Shown: positions 29,418 through 38,408 of the stretch, in pieces
Layout: the number at the start of each line of letters is the position of its first letter
Numbering within the stretch: position 1 is the first letter of the stretch
Assembly: GCF_014199305.1 (NCBI RefSeq)
Contig: NZ_JACIJK010000006.1
Location: forward strand, 1-64,000
Origin: Sphingomonas aerophila
Lineage (GTDB): Bacteria > Pseudomonadota > Alphaproteobacteria > Sphingomonadales > Sphingomonadaceae
Direction: 5' to 3'
Length of the DNA stretch: 64,000 nucleotides
Notes under the pieces: generated by a model
What the model was told of the DNA's origin: nothing
The model's input: only the letters and a program-made list of their open reading frames with translations
The model's database searches: none
Made by a program: the position numbers and the translations under genes

Positions 29418-31010
29418 TCAGCTACCATCCTTGCCGCCGCTTTTGGGGCCGTCCTTGGTCAATTCGCTCGATTTCTCCTTCGCCGCCTCCAGCGCCGCTC
29501 GTCCGCCCTTCCCTGCATCAAGGGCGGCAAGGATCCGCGCGGCCGGGTTGTCGCTGTCGGCGTGGGGGTTGTAGGCAAGCGGCCGCAGCAGCGCCTTGGC
29601 ACCGGGCACATCATCATCAAGCAGCCGCTGCTGCGCAGCCTGGAACCGTATGTCCATGTCCTGCGGCACTAGCTCAACAGCGCGATACAACCCGGCCACC
29701 GCGCCCTTGTTGGGCTTGGCGTCCTGCATCTGGAACGACTGATAGAACAGGGCGAGCGCTGCCGCGTCGTTGTTCTGGGCCCGATTGGCCTTGATGATCC
29801 AGCTGCGCGCCTCTTTCCAGGCCGCCTCATCGTGTGACTTGGCGGCGACCAGCCGGGCGAGGTGGACGCGCGCCTTGTAGAGCAGGCCCTGGCTCGATGT
29901 CGGATCGGCCGCGACCGCGTGATCGGCTGCTGCTTCGGCGGCCTCCAGATCGCCCGCGTCATACGCCATCTCGGCGAGCCACCCCTGCGCTACTGGATCG
30001 GCAGGGTAGCGTGCGCCCGCCTCCTTGGCCTTTGCCCAGAGCGGCTTCGCGGTTCGGCCATCGACCCCGCGCGTCGATTCCATCCGCATCCGTATCAGCG
30101 CTGCTTCCCCCTCGGTCAGCGCTCGCACGTCCACCACCGGTTGCGGCAGAATCGATGCGCTGACCGGCAGGGCGGAAACCCTGGACTGTTTCAGGTAAGC
30201 ATCAGCACGCTTGTCCAGCGCCTTCAGATCGCCAAAGCTCTGCTGTGCCGCCGCCGCGCTCTTTGTCCCGGAGTTGAGCAGCGTCAGGTATTTGCCGAGT
30301 TGGGAACGAAGAACAGGGTCGAACATGACCATATGGGTCAGCAACCAGCCACGGCCATAGATCGCCTCTGTCTGCTCGGACGTCATGGAGGCGGGCGGTG
30401 CGAACAGCTGCCCCATCGTCAGCTGCTTGTCCATTTCGAGCAGGCCATAAGCGCGGTGCTGCGCCGGAACGCCGATCCAGTACTTGTCGTCGCGCTTCGC
30501 GGTGGTGGACGCGAACTCGGCAAAGCCTTCCGAGAACCAGGCCGGCAGCGCCAGCGTCGAATTTCCGAGCAGAAAGTGGTGGGTATACTCGTGGAACAGC
30601 ACGATCCGGGGGCTCAGCGCGTTCTCCCCGACACTGTCCGATTGGCGCGGGGTGAAGGCGATCGACCCTGTCACGCGCGGCACATAGAATCCGGCCACGT
30701 CCTTCATCCTGGCGAATTGCTGGACGGAGGCGATCGAGGGCAGGACGTAAACGGTCACCTTGTTGAACGCGCGATCCGGGTTGCGCGCCGCGTCGGTCAC
30801 GTCGGTGAGGAAGCGTTGCGAGAACGCGGACATTAACAGGTCAAAGCGCTCGAGTTCCGCGGTCTCGGCGCGCAGTTTCTCGGCATTGCTGTCCGAATAT
30901 ACCACGAAGTGCGTGCTCGTGGCCCTCATCCAGGTCGCCTCGGCGGGGACGCCAGCCGTCACCACGCCGAGGGCGAGCGCAGTGCGCCCGATCCTTCCCT
31001 TTATCCCCAT
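29418..31010 (-). CDS. HExxH metallopeptidase-like protein with C-terminal TPR repeats (DUF1570-like)
   Basis: 530 residues from ATG 31010, chosen because AGGGGG lies five bases upstream. The hydrophobic N-terminus (RTALALGVVTAGVPAEA) suggests export. The metal site is in PRIVLFHEYTHHFLLGNS (HEYTH), followed after about 20 residues by PAWFSEGFAEFAS, the gluzincin glutamate pattern. The C-terminal third is built of alpha-helical TPR-like units (AQGWLAEMAYDAGDLEAAEAAADHAV and LYKARVHLARLVAAKSHDEAAW). It may be a periplasmic protease or scaffold; no substrate is known. It lies upstream of the atp operon in the same direction, 128 bases away. Confidence 0.8.
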   Translation of the reverse strand: MGIKGRIGRTALALGVVTAGVPAEATWMRATSTHFVVYSDSNAEKLRAETAELERFDLLMSAFSQRFLTDVTDAARNPDRAFNKVTVYVLPSIASVQQFARMKDVAGFYVPRVTGSIAFTPRQSDSVGENALSPRIVLFHEYTHHFLLGNSTLALPAWFSEGFAEFASTTAKRDDKYWIGVPAQHRAYGLLEMDKQLTMGQLFAPPASMTSEQTEAIYGRGWLLTHMVMFDPVLRSQLGKYLTLLNSGTKSAAAAQQSFGDLKALDKRADAYLKQSRVSALPVSASILPQPVVDVRALTEGEAALIRMRMESTRGVDGRTAKPLWAKAKEAGARYPADPVAQGWLAEMAYDAGDLEAAEAAADHAVAADPTSSQGLLYKARVHLARLVAAKSHDEAAWKEARSWIIKANRAQNNDAAALALFYQSFQMQDAKPNKGAVAGLYRAVELVPQDMDIRFQAAQQRLLDDDVPGAKALLRPLAYNPHADSDNPAARILAALDAGKGGRAALEAAKEKSSELTKDGPKSGGKDGS

Positions 31011-31105
31011 TACATCCCCCTTTGTTCTTCTGCCGACCATATCGGGCGCCGGTTTGGACGCAAGCGCCGGGATGCAGTTGGCGCGGCTGCTGATAAACTG
31101 GCCCG

Positions 31106-32149
31106 ATGACACAGACATCCGCCCCCATCGATGTCGAGCAGGCATGGGCAGCCTTTGCCGCGCGCGACCGTACCTCCGACGGACGCTTCGTCGTCGCCGT
31201 CCGCACAACCGGCATCTATTGCAAGCCGAGCTGCCCGGCCCGCCGACCGGCCCCAGGCAATGTCACGTTTTTCGCCGATGGTCCGGCAGCGCAGGCCGCA
31301 GGCTTTCGCGCGTGCCTGCGTTGCCGCCCGGACGAGGTCGCGCGCGACCACGCCGCCGTTGCCGAAGCCGCGAGACTGATCTCGGAAGGTGAACAGTTGC
31401 CGACCCTTGCGAACCTGGCGACGGCGGTGGGCTATGCGCCGCATCACTTTCAGCGCGTCTTCACGCGCCTTACTGGCATCAGTCCAGCCGCCTATGCCCG
31501 CGCCCTTCGAGCAGAACGGGGCGACGACGCGCTTGGGAAAGCAGGATCCGTAACCGACGCCGTGTACGCAGCCGGCTATTCGACCCCGAGCCGCTTCTAT
31601 GCCGAGACTGCGCCAAGGCTCGGCATGACCCCGCGACATCGTAAGAATGGAGGAGCAGGTCAGGTGATCAGATGGACAATCGCGCCGACCAGCCTTGGCC
31701 CGCTGCTGGTCGCGGCAACCGAAAAAGGCCTGTGCCGCGTCGCTTTTGAGGAAGACGAGGCTGCGCTCGCCGCGCGCTTCCCGGCCGCCACTCTCACGCC
31801 CGCAGACGAGGCCCTCGCGCAACTCGCGCGACAGTTGGTAGCGCTGGTCGATGAGCCACGCAGCGCACCTGCCGATCCCCTGCCCCTCGATATCCGTGGT
31901 ACCGCTTTCCAGGAGCGCGTTTGGCGGGCGTTGGCCGATCTCGCGCCCGGTGAAACGGTCAGCTATACCGAACTCGCTTCACGCGCCGGCAACGCAGCGG
32001 CCGTACGCGCTGCCGGCTCCGCGTGCGGCGCCAATCCGGTCGCCATCGCGGTACCCTGTCATCGTGCCAAGCGCGGGAACGGGACCCTTGGCGGTTATGC
32101 CTGGGGGCTCGATCGCAAGCAGGCGCTGCTCGATCGCGAGCGTGGTTAG
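31106..32149 (+). CDS. ada: Bifunctional Ada: methylphosphotriester sensor/regulator and O6-alkylguanine-DNA alkyltransferase
   Basis: 347 residues in three parts. First, the zinc-thiolate sensor has Cys39, Cys43, Cys70 and Cys73 (GIYCKPSC and CLRCRP). Second, an AraC-type helix-turn-helix pair follows (LATAVGYAPHHFQRVFTRLTGISPAAYARALR, then AVYAAGYSTPSRFYAE). Third, the alkyltransferase domain has the active-site motif AIAVPCHR and GGYAWGLDRKQALL. It repairs alkylated DNA and, once methylated, activates the adaptive response. Divergent from the HExxH gene with a spacer of about 95 bases; the following plus-strand gene is cpaF. Confidence 0.95.
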   Translation: MTQTSAPIDVEQAWAAFAARDRTSDGRFVVAVRTTGIYCKPSCPARRPAPGNVTFFADGPAAQAAGFRACLRCRPDEVARDHAAVAEAARLISEGEQLPTLANLATAVGYAPHHFQRVFTRLTGISPAAYARALRAERGDDALGKAGSVTDAVYAAGYSTPSRFYAETAPRLGMTPRHRKNGGAGQVIRWTIAPTSLGPLLVAATEKGLCRVAFEEDEAALAARFPAATLTPADEALAQLARQLVALVDEPRSAPADPLPLDIRGTAFQERVWRALADLAPGETVSYTELASRAGNAAAVRAAGSACGANPVAIAVPCHRAKRGNGTLGGYAWGLDRKQALLDRERG

Positions 32150-32206
32150 GCAAATGTAAATCGTTACACCCTAGGCCGATCCCGAGTTGATGGGGACGAG
32201 TGTGGC

Positions 32207-33745
32207 ATGAGTGCGTTCGGTCGGCGCAGCGGCGTGAGTGGTGGAACCGGACCTAGCCGGCCGGCCTTCGGCGTCGCTCGTCCGATGCAAGGCGGCGGAA
32301 CCACCCGTCCCGAGCCGGAGGGCGGCAGCCAGTTTCCTCCGCTCGATCCGCTTGTCCCCCTGCCGGGCGACCCCGTTCTCGAAACGGTCGGCACCATGCC
32401 CGGCCAGGCGATGGATGCGATGGCCCGTCTGGCCGAACGTCAGGCCGCCTCGGCGGACTCCGGATCGAGCCGCGTCGAGGGGTTCGAGTCTTCCATCCAC
32501 AAGATCAAGGAACAGGTGCTCCCGCGCCTGCTCGAACGCGTCGATCCCGAAGCGGCCGCGACGCTGGGCAAGGATGAACTTGCCGAAGAGTTCCGCCCGA
32601 TCATCGGCGAGGTGCTGGCCGAGCTCAAGCTGACGCTCAATCGGCGCGAGCAGTTCGCGCTGGAAAAGGTACTAGTCGATGAGCTGCTCGGCCTTGGCCC
32701 GCTCGAGGAGCTCCTGTCCGACCCCAACATCTCCGACATCATGGTCAACGGTCCGGACCAGACCTATGTCGAGCGCAAGGGCAAGCTGGAACTGGCACAG
32801 GTCCAGTTCCGCGACGAGGAGCACCTGTTCCAGATCGCGCAGCGCATCTGCAACTCGGTCGGTCGCCGCGTCGACCAGACCACTCCGCTCGCCGACGCTC
32901 GCCTGAAGGACGGCAGCCGCGTCAACGTCATCGTGCCGCCCTTGTCGCTGCGCGGCACTGCCATCTCCATTCGTAAGTTTTCGGCGAAACCGATCACGCT
33001 CGACATCATGGCCGGCTATGGCTCGATGAGCCCCAAAATGGCGACCGCGTTGAAGATCGCGGGTGCCTGCCGCTTCAACGTCGTTATCTCCGGCGGTACC
33101 GGCTCGGGCAAGACCACGATGCTGAACGCCCTGTCCAAGATGATTGACCCGGGCGAGCGCGTGCTGACGATTGAGGACGCGGCGGAGCTTCGCTTGCAGC
33201 AGCCGCACTGGCTTCCCCTCGAAACCCGCCCCGCCAATCTGGAGGGCCAGGGCGAGATCTCGATCCGCGACCTGGTCAAGAACGCCCTGCGTATGCGCCC
33301 CGACCGCATCATCCTGGGCGAGATCCGCGGCAGCGAATGTTTCGACATGCTGTCCGCTATGAACACCGGCCACGACGGGTCCATGTGTACGCTTCACTCC
33401 AACTCCCCGCGCGAGGCGCTGGCGCGTATGGAGAACATGGTGATGATGTCGGACATCAAGGTGCCCAAGGAAGCGATCAGCCGCCAAATCGCGGACTCGG
33501 TCGATATGATCATCCAGGTGAAGCGACTGCGCGACGGCTCGCGCCGCGTCACCAACGTAACCGAGGTCATCGGCATGGAAGGCCCGGTCATCGTTACCCA
33601 GGAGCTCTTCAAGTTCGAATATCTGGATGAAAGCGCGGACGGAAAGATCATCGGCGAGTACCGCTCGATGGGCCTGCGCCCCTACACGATCGACAAGGCA
33701 AAGCAGTTCGGGTTCGACCAGGCTTATCTGGAGGCGTGCCTGTAG
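32207..33745 (+). CDS. cpaF: CpaF family pilus-assembly ATPase
   Basis: 512 residues. After a Gly/Pro-rich N-terminal tail comes the helical region and ELLGLGPLEELLSDPNISDIMVNGPDQTYVERKGKLE, the CpaF hallmark. Walker A is VVISGGTGSGKTTMLNALS, with Asp box MRPDRIILGEIRGSECFDMLSAMNTGHDGSMCTLHSNSPREAL. It powers Tad/Flp-type pilus assembly at the inner membrane. Neither cpaB-E, tadB/C nor a pilin is adjacent, so the gene is detached from its usual cluster here. Confidence 0.93.
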   Translation: MSAFGRRSGVSGGTGPSRPAFGVARPMQGGGTTRPEPEGGSQFPPLDPLVPLPGDPVLETVGTMPGQAMDAMARLAERQAASADSGSSRVEGFESSIHKIKEQVLPRLLERVDPEAAATLGKDELAEEFRPIIGEVLAELKLTLNRREQFALEKVLVDELLGLGPLEELLSDPNISDIMVNGPDQTYVERKGKLELAQVQFRDEEHLFQIAQRICNSVGRRVDQTTPLADARLKDGSRVNVIVPPLSLRGTAISIRKFSAKPITLDIMAGYGSMSPKMATALKIAGACRFNVVISGGTGSGKTTMLNALSKMIDPGERVLTIEDAAELRLQQPHWLPLETRPANLEGQGEISIRDLVKNALRMRPDRIILGEIRGSECFDMLSAMNTGHDGSMCTLHSNSPREALARMENMVMMSDIKVPKEAISRQIADSVDMIIQVKRLRDGSRRVTNVTEVIGMEGPVIVTQELFKFEYLDESADGKIIGEYRSMGLRPYTIDKAKQFGFDQAYLEACL

Positions 33746-33864
33746 GTCACGAAGCGCCCGAGACCCGCGCTGTCACGATCGCTAGTCGCGTTCCGCAACC
33801 ATGTCGGCGGGACGAGCGGCTAACCCACATTGTGCGGGGCGCGAATGCCGCCTAGCTGGCGCAC

Positions 33865-35067
33865 GTGCCACGCCCGCTTACCCTGCTGCTCCTCCCGCTT
33901 CTTCTGACGGCAGCTCACTCGCCGTCGCCGCCGGTTGCGATCGCCAGCCGCGACGCCGGCGTCGCCACCCTGTCGGACGATGCCGAAGCGCGCTGGGTTT
34001 CGTTCGACCTGACGCCAGGGAACCAAATCCGCTTTGTCATGGCCCTCGATGGCAAACCCGTGACTGCCATTCTCGACACGGGCGTCAGCTATTCGGTGCT
34101 CGGTCGCGGCTCGCCCGCGGTGACGCCTGCGCGATTGCAGCCGGGCGGCAGCGCCACGGCCATCGGCGGTGCGGTCGCGATCGAATGGATGCCGGTCGCG
34201 ACGTTGCAGGTCGGCGGCCTGACCCGGCGCGGCGGCGGGGTCACCGTAGCCGAGCTTCCCGCCCTCGCCACGGGCAGCAGCAAGGCGGTGGACCTGCTGG
34301 TCGGGCGCGACCTGATCGGCGAACAAGCGCTCGACATCGACTATCAGGCGCGCCGCTTCCGCCTGCTGCGATCGGGCCGCATGCCATTTCCCGGGCTGAC
34401 CGCGCCCCTCACGATCTCTGCCGAGCGCCGGGTGTACGAGAGCGAGCTGATATTGGGTGGCCGACGGCTGCGACCGATGGTGGTCGACACCGGCGACGGC
34501 TCCTCCATCACGGTCACCCAATCGGGCTGGCGTGCGGCCGGCCTGTCGGCCCTTCGCAGCACCACCGGCATCTCCTTTGGACTCGCTGGCCCGGTCGTGA
34601 GTGACGTCGCCATTGTTCCCGACCTGCGTCTCGGCCAGGTCACCGCCCGCTCCGTAGAAGTCCGGGTGGAACCGTCAGGCGGGTTCTCGCAGTCGATCGG
34701 TACCGCCGGCCGGATCGGATCGGGCTTCCTGCAGAACTACCGTGTGCTGCTGGATCCAGGCGCCGGCCGCATGATCCTTCAGCCCGGCCCGGACGCGGGA
34801 ATGCCGCCACTCAGGTCGACCAGTGGGCTGCTCGTGGGCCTGGTGCGGGACAGGTTGCGCGTGCTCCACGTGATGAAGAACGGCCCGGCTGCCGCAGGCG
34901 AGTGGCGCGAGGGGGATGAGATCTGTTCGGTGAACGGCGCCCCAATCCCGCCCGACTACCCATCCAACCCATTGGCGAACTGGTCCGTCGGGGCGCCCGG
35001 AACGCGCGTCACCCTGGGCCTGTGTGGCGGCGGATCGCGGGTGCTGACCCTGGCGAGCTTCTACTGA
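33865..35067 (+). CDS. Exported retropepsin-like aspartic protease with PDZ domain
   Basis: 400 residues from GTG 33865. A signal peptide (LTLLLLPLLLTAAHS) is followed by two retropepsin-type halves: VTAILDTGVSYSVLG near residue 70 and RPMVVDTGDGSSITVT near residue 208, each with the D-T-G catalytic motif. A C-terminal PDZ-like domain contains VMKNGPAAAGEWREGDEICSVNGAPI. This two-lobed single-chain design with PDZ fits a periplasmic protease or clan AA homologue; activity is not shown. It ends four bases before the glycosyltransferase start, implying co-transcription. Confidence 0.85.
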   Translation: MPRPLTLLLLPLLLTAAHSPSPPVAIASRDAGVATLSDDAEARWVSFDLTPGNQIRFVMALDGKPVTAILDTGVSYSVLGRGSPAVTPARLQPGGSATAIGGAVAIEWMPVATLQVGGLTRRGGGVTVAELPALATGSSKAVDLLVGRDLIGEQALDIDYQARRFRLLRSGRMPFPGLTAPLTISAERRVYESELILGGRRLRPMVVDTGDGSSITVTQSGWRAAGLSALRSTTGISFGLAGPVVSDVAIVPDLRLGQVTARSVEVRVEPSGGFSQSIGTAGRIGSGFLQNYRVLLDPGAGRMILQPGPDAGMPPLRSTSGLLVGLVRDRLRVLHVMKNGPAAAGEWREGDEICSVNGAPIPPDYPSNPLANWSVGAPGTRVTLGLCGGGSRVLTLASFY

Positions 35068-35071
35068 CGCG

Positions 35072-36517
35072 ATGACCCGTCCTGCGGCTCAGGGGTGGCT
35101 GGCTGCGGCAGCCTTGCTGTGCGTCATGGTCCTGCTGCGCGCTTGGGACTGGGGCAATCCGGTGATCCATGTCGATGAGCAATATTACCTGCTCGTCGGG
35201 AACCGGATGCTGCATGGCGCGGTTCCCTATCTCGACATTTGGGACCGCAAACCGGTCGGGCTGTTCCTGCTGTTCGCGGCAATACGGCTGCTGCCGGGCG
35301 ACGGCATCCTCGCCTACCAGCTGGCCGCGTCCCTGACCGCCTGGGTAACCGCCCTGATCGTCCGCCAAGCTTCGAAGGAGATTGGCGCTGCTGAGCGAGG
35401 AGCGCTGGCCGCGGCGGCGTTGTACCTGATCGGCGTGTCGCTTCTGGGCGGGCGCGGCGGCCAGGCTCCGGTCTTCTACAACCTGCCCGTCGCGGCCGCG
35501 GGATGTCTAACCCTCACCCTTCCGCGGCGCAGCATAAATGCCATGGTCGTCAGCGGGGCGGCGGCGTGCCTGCTCGTCGGCTTGGCGATCCAGATGAAGT
35601 ACACGCCCGCGGTCGAGGGCGCCGTGATGGGCCTCGCTCACCTGTGGTGGTTCCGTCGCCGGGGCGCGGGCTGGCCGGCGCTGGCTGGGGCAGCCCTTCT
35701 ATGGTCAGCGCTGGGGGCGGCGCCAACGCTGGCCGTTTTCGGTTGGTATGCAGCAAAGGGCCCACAGGCGCTCGACACGTTCTGGTTCGCGAACTTCACG
35801 TCGATCGCATTGCGCGCCGGTTATCCAGCCGACCAACTCGCGATGCGCCTGCTCGGCATTGTTGCCCAGCTTGCACCATTGCTTGTCGCGGCGGGTGCTA
35901 CTTGGCGTCGGCAGTACAGGTCCCCCGCCGTCAAACTGGCAGTATGCTGGCTGCTGGCGGCAATCGGCGGTTTCCTCGCGATCGGCACCTTTTTCGACCA
36001 TTACGCCCTGCCGCTTGTAGGGCCGCTCGCCATCCTGGCCGCTCCAACGCTGGGCAGGCCCAGCCGATTGCTGATCGCGACGGGCCTGCTCGCGCTTGTC
36101 CTGTTCGCGGTTGAAGCGATCAAGCGTCCCGCCGATGCCGCGGGCGCACGCGAGGTCGCCAGGATCGTGCGCGCGAACAGCGGCAGCGAATGTCCTTACG
36201 TCTTCATCGGCGACACGATCACCTATCTGCTCGCCGACGCTTGCCTGCCGACCGCTTACGCCTTCCCCAACCTCCTCGCCTACAGCACGGAGAAGGGCGC
36301 GACCGGGATCGATGAAGCCGCCGAGGTTCGGCGCGTTCTAGCAAAGCGGCCACCCGTGATCGTGACCTCAGATCGACGGCTGGAGATCTGGAATCGGGAC
36401 AGCCTCGCCGCGCTGAAGGGCACGCTGTCGCTCGACTATCGGCTGGTATATCGCACCAAGCGGCAGAACTGGAACACGCTGGTGTATTTGCGGCGCGACC
36501 GGCCGCTACGCCGCTGA
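35072..36517 (+). CDS. GT-C type membrane glycosyltransferase (ArnT/PMT-like)
   Basis: 481 residues with about ten hydrophobic spans. Residues 28-60 contain NPVIHVDEQYYLLVGNRMLHGAVPYLDIWDRKP, where the acidic DE early in the first periplasmic loop and the later D-x-KP are typical of GT-C enzymes using polyprenyl-phosphate sugars. A C-terminal soluble part starts about residue 350. It probably adds a sugar to an envelope lipid or polymer; donor and acceptor unknown. Immediately downstream of the retropepsin-PDZ gene and convergent with a small membrane ORF across an octamer repeat. Confidence 0.8.
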   Translation: MTRPAAQGWLAAAALLCVMVLLRAWDWGNPVIHVDEQYYLLVGNRMLHGAVPYLDIWDRKPVGLFLLFAAIRLLPGDGILAYQLAASLTAWVTALIVRQASKEIGAAERGALAAAALYLIGVSLLGGRGGQAPVFYNLPVAAAGCLTLTLPRRSINAMVVSGAAACLLVGLAIQMKYTPAVEGAVMGLAHLWWFRRRGAGWPALAGAALLWSALGAAPTLAVFGWYAAKGPQALDTFWFANFTSIALRAGYPADQLAMRLLGIVAQLAPLLVAAGATWRRQYRSPAVKLAVCWLLAAIGGFLAIGTFFDHYALPLVGPLAILAAPTLGRPSRLLIATGLLALVLFAVEAIKRPADAAGAREVARIVRANSGSECPYVFIGDTITYLLADACLPTAYAFPNLLAYSTEKGATGIDEAAEVRRVLAKRPPVIVTSDRRLEIWNRDSLAALKGTLSLDYRLVYRTKRQNWNTLVYLRRDRPLRR

Positions 36518-36525
36518 GCCGTAAA

Positions 36526-36557
36526 CCGTTCAGCCGTTCAGCCGTTCAGCCGTTCAG
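36526..36557. repeat. Tandem octamer CCGTTCAG x4
   Basis: Four perfect head-to-tail copies of CCGTTCAG. On the minus strand each copy reads CTGAACGG, so every unit contributes a TGA, and because eight is not a multiple of three these stops fall in different frames. The small minus-strand gene ends in this array. Confidence 0.9.
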
Positions 36558-36728
36558 GGCGACGCTGACCAGGATCAGCGCGCCGACCAGCCCGAACAGC
36601 TGCACTGCCCGCCAGTCTACCCACCCAACCCGATCAGGGTCACGCCGGCGCTGGCGGCGGCGCTCGGCCGCCGCTGCAACCAGCGCAATGAGCACCGATC
36701 CGCCCGCACCCCAGAACGCGCCCGGCAC
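36546..36728 (-). CDS. Small two-span membrane protein downstream of phaR
   Basis: 60 residues from GTG 36728. Two hydrophobic segments (GGSVLIALVAAAA and VQLFGLVGALILVSVAL) are separated by a basic stretch, ERRRQRRRDPDRVGW. It follows phaR by ten bases and probably shares its transcript; AGGA lies about ten bases before the GTG. Its stop codon is formed by the octamer repeat, so copy-number change would alter the C-terminus. No family recognised. Confidence 0.55.
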   Translation of the reverse strand: MPGAFWGAGGSVLIALVAAAAERRRQRRRDPDRVGWVDWRAVQLFGLVGALILVSVALNG

Positions 36729-36738
36729 GTCGCTGGTC

Positions 36739-37317
36739 CTACTTGCCCAACCTGTCGATTTTTTCCTGCAAACGACTCAGCTCAGCCTTCAACGCTGCGA
36801 CATCGTCGCCCCCCGCCGTCTCCGGACCGCTTGCCGCGGCGCCGGACGTTGCCGGGGAGACGGGAGCGCCGGCCGCCGGGGTAAAGGCGCTCGCAGCCGC
36901 TTCGAACATCTCGAGGTTGCGCTTGGCGATGTCGGCAAAGGGCGACCCCGCAAAGGCTCCCTCGACCGCCGACTTGAACTGGTCCTGGTTGCGACGAAAG
37001 CTGTTCATCGACGCTTCGAGGTAACCGGGCACCATCGCGCCCATCGAGTCACCGTACATCGAGATCAGCTGGCGCAGGAAGCTTACCGGCAGCATCGTCT
37101 GGCCCCGGCTTTCCTCGTCCATGATGATCTGGGTCAGGACACCGTGCGTGATGTCCTCGTCGGTCTTCGCATCAACGACCTTGAAGTCGCGGCCCGCGCG
37201 CGTCATCGCGGCGAGATGTTCCAGCGTGATGTAGGACGATGTCTCGGTGTTGTAGAGCCGCCTGTTGGCGTACTTCTTGATCGTGACGACCCCTTCGCCG
37301 GGCTGTTGCTTTTTCAT
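36739..37317 (-). CDS. phaR: Polyhydroxyalkanoate synthesis repressor PhaR
   Basis: 192 residues. The N-terminal DNA/PHA-binding domain reads VTIKKYANRRLYNTETSSYITLEHL, then FKVVDAKTDEDITHGVLTQIIMDEESRG, both diagnostic of PhaR (PHB_acc_N plus PHB_acc). After an Ala/Pro-rich linker the protein ends in a coiled coil, DVAALKAELSRLQEKIDRLGK. PhaR binds PHA granules and represses phasin and pha genes when free. Only 14 bases separate its start from the divergent PhaC-like gene. Confidence 0.95.
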   Translation of the reverse strand: MKKQQPGEGVVTIKKYANRRLYNTETSSYITLEHLAAMTRAGRDFKVVDAKTDEDITHGVLTQIIMDEESRGQTMLPVSFLRQLISMYGDSMGAMVPGYLEASMNSFRRNQDQFKSAVEGAFAGSPFADIAKRNLEMFEAAASAFTPAAGAPVSPATSGAAASGPETAGGDDVAALKAELSRLQEKIDRLGK

Positions 37318-37331
37318 GGACGCCCCCCTCT

Positions 37332-38402
37332 GTGACCCAAAGGGCTACACCTTCCCTTGTCGCGCCGCAACATGGCCCGCGGCCCTTGCCGTTGTTCCTC
37401 GAAATGCTGCGCAGCGAAACGGCAAATTCACATGAACGGCAAGCTGCAGCGCTGGTTGGACTGTCCGCCTATCAACAGGCGCCGCGGCCAAAGGGGATGC
37501 CCCCGCTGCCCGCCCGCTTCCGCCGTGGCCGTGCAAGGTTGCGCGATGCGGGAGGGACCGGGCGACCGGTCGTGCTTATCCCATCGCTCATCAACCCGCC
37601 GAGCGTGCTCGACCTGGCGTCCGATAGGTCACTTGTTCGCTGGCTGGCTGGCCAGGGCTGTCATGCCTGGCTTCTCGATTGGGGCGCACCCACCCCGGCC
37701 GAACGTGACCTCGATCTTGCCGGGCATGTCGAGCAGCTTCTTCTGCCGCTACTGACCAAGTTGGACGAACCACCCGTCCTGGTCGGCTATTGCCTCGGCG
37801 GCACGCTGGCCATGGCCGCCGCTGCGGCAGCCGGCGCGGCGGGGTGCGCGATGATCGCGGCGCCGTGGCATTTCTCCGGCTACGGGGATGCCCGCACCGC
37901 CATGGCTCAGCACTGGGCCACTGCTAAACCGGCCTGTGAGATGCTGGGCCTGTTGCCGATGGAGGTGTTGCAGTCCGGGTTTTGGCGGCTCGACCCAGGT
38001 CGGACGATCAGCAAGTTCGAGGCGTTCGGCCGCATGGACCCGACGAGCGAGGCAGCACAAAGCTTCGTGCGGCTGGAGGACTGGGCCAACGCAGGCGCAC
38101 CGCTGACGCTCGCCGCCGGTCGCGACCTGTTCGAGCGTTTGGTCCAGCGGGACGAGCCGGGAGCGGGAGCATGGCAAGTCGCTGGACAGCGGGTCTGTCC
38201 CGCCACGCTCCCCTGCCCTGCCATCGAGTTCGTGTCGCTGACCGATCGCATCGTTCCTGCCGCAACCGCAGCCGGGCTGCGTGAGCGTCACGATATTGGC
38301 GCGGGCCATGTCGGGATGATGATCGGCAGCCGCGCGCGCCAGCAGCTCTGGGATCCCCTCGCATCTTGGATCCACCGGGCCTGCACCAGCGCGTGTAGCT
38401 AA
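37332..38402 (+). CDS. PhaC-like alpha/beta hydrolase (PHA synthase family)
   Basis: 356 residues from GTG 37332. It has the alpha/beta hydrolase core VVLIPSLINPPSVLDL, HAWLLDWGAPTPAE and the PHA-synthase lipase box VGYCLGGTLA with nucleophile Cys154. The Asp is in EFVSLTDRIVPA and the His in GAGHVGMMIGS. It is shorter than class I synthases, and its N-terminal region is reduced, so it may be a class III-like synthase or a hydrolase/transacylase relative. The divergent pairing with phaR supports a polyhydroxyalkanoate role. It ends six bases from the convergent alr. Confidence 0.8.
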   Translation: MTQRATPSLVAPQHGPRPLPLFLEMLRSETANSHERQAAALVGLSAYQQAPRPKGMPPLPARFRRGRARLRDAGGTGRPVVLIPSLINPPSVLDLASDRSLVRWLAGQGCHAWLLDWGAPTPAERDLDLAGHVEQLLLPLLTKLDEPPVLVGYCLGGTLAMAAAAAAGAAGCAMIAAPWHFSGYGDARTAMAQHWATAKPACEMLGLLPMEVLQSGFWRLDPGRTISKFEAFGRMDPTSEAAQSFVRLEDWANAGAPLTLAAGRDLFERLVQRDEPGAGAWQVAGQRVCPATLPCPAIEFVSLTDRIVPAATAAGLRERHDIGAGHVGMMIGSRARQQLWDPLASWIHRACTSACS

Positions 38403-38408
38403 ACGGAG

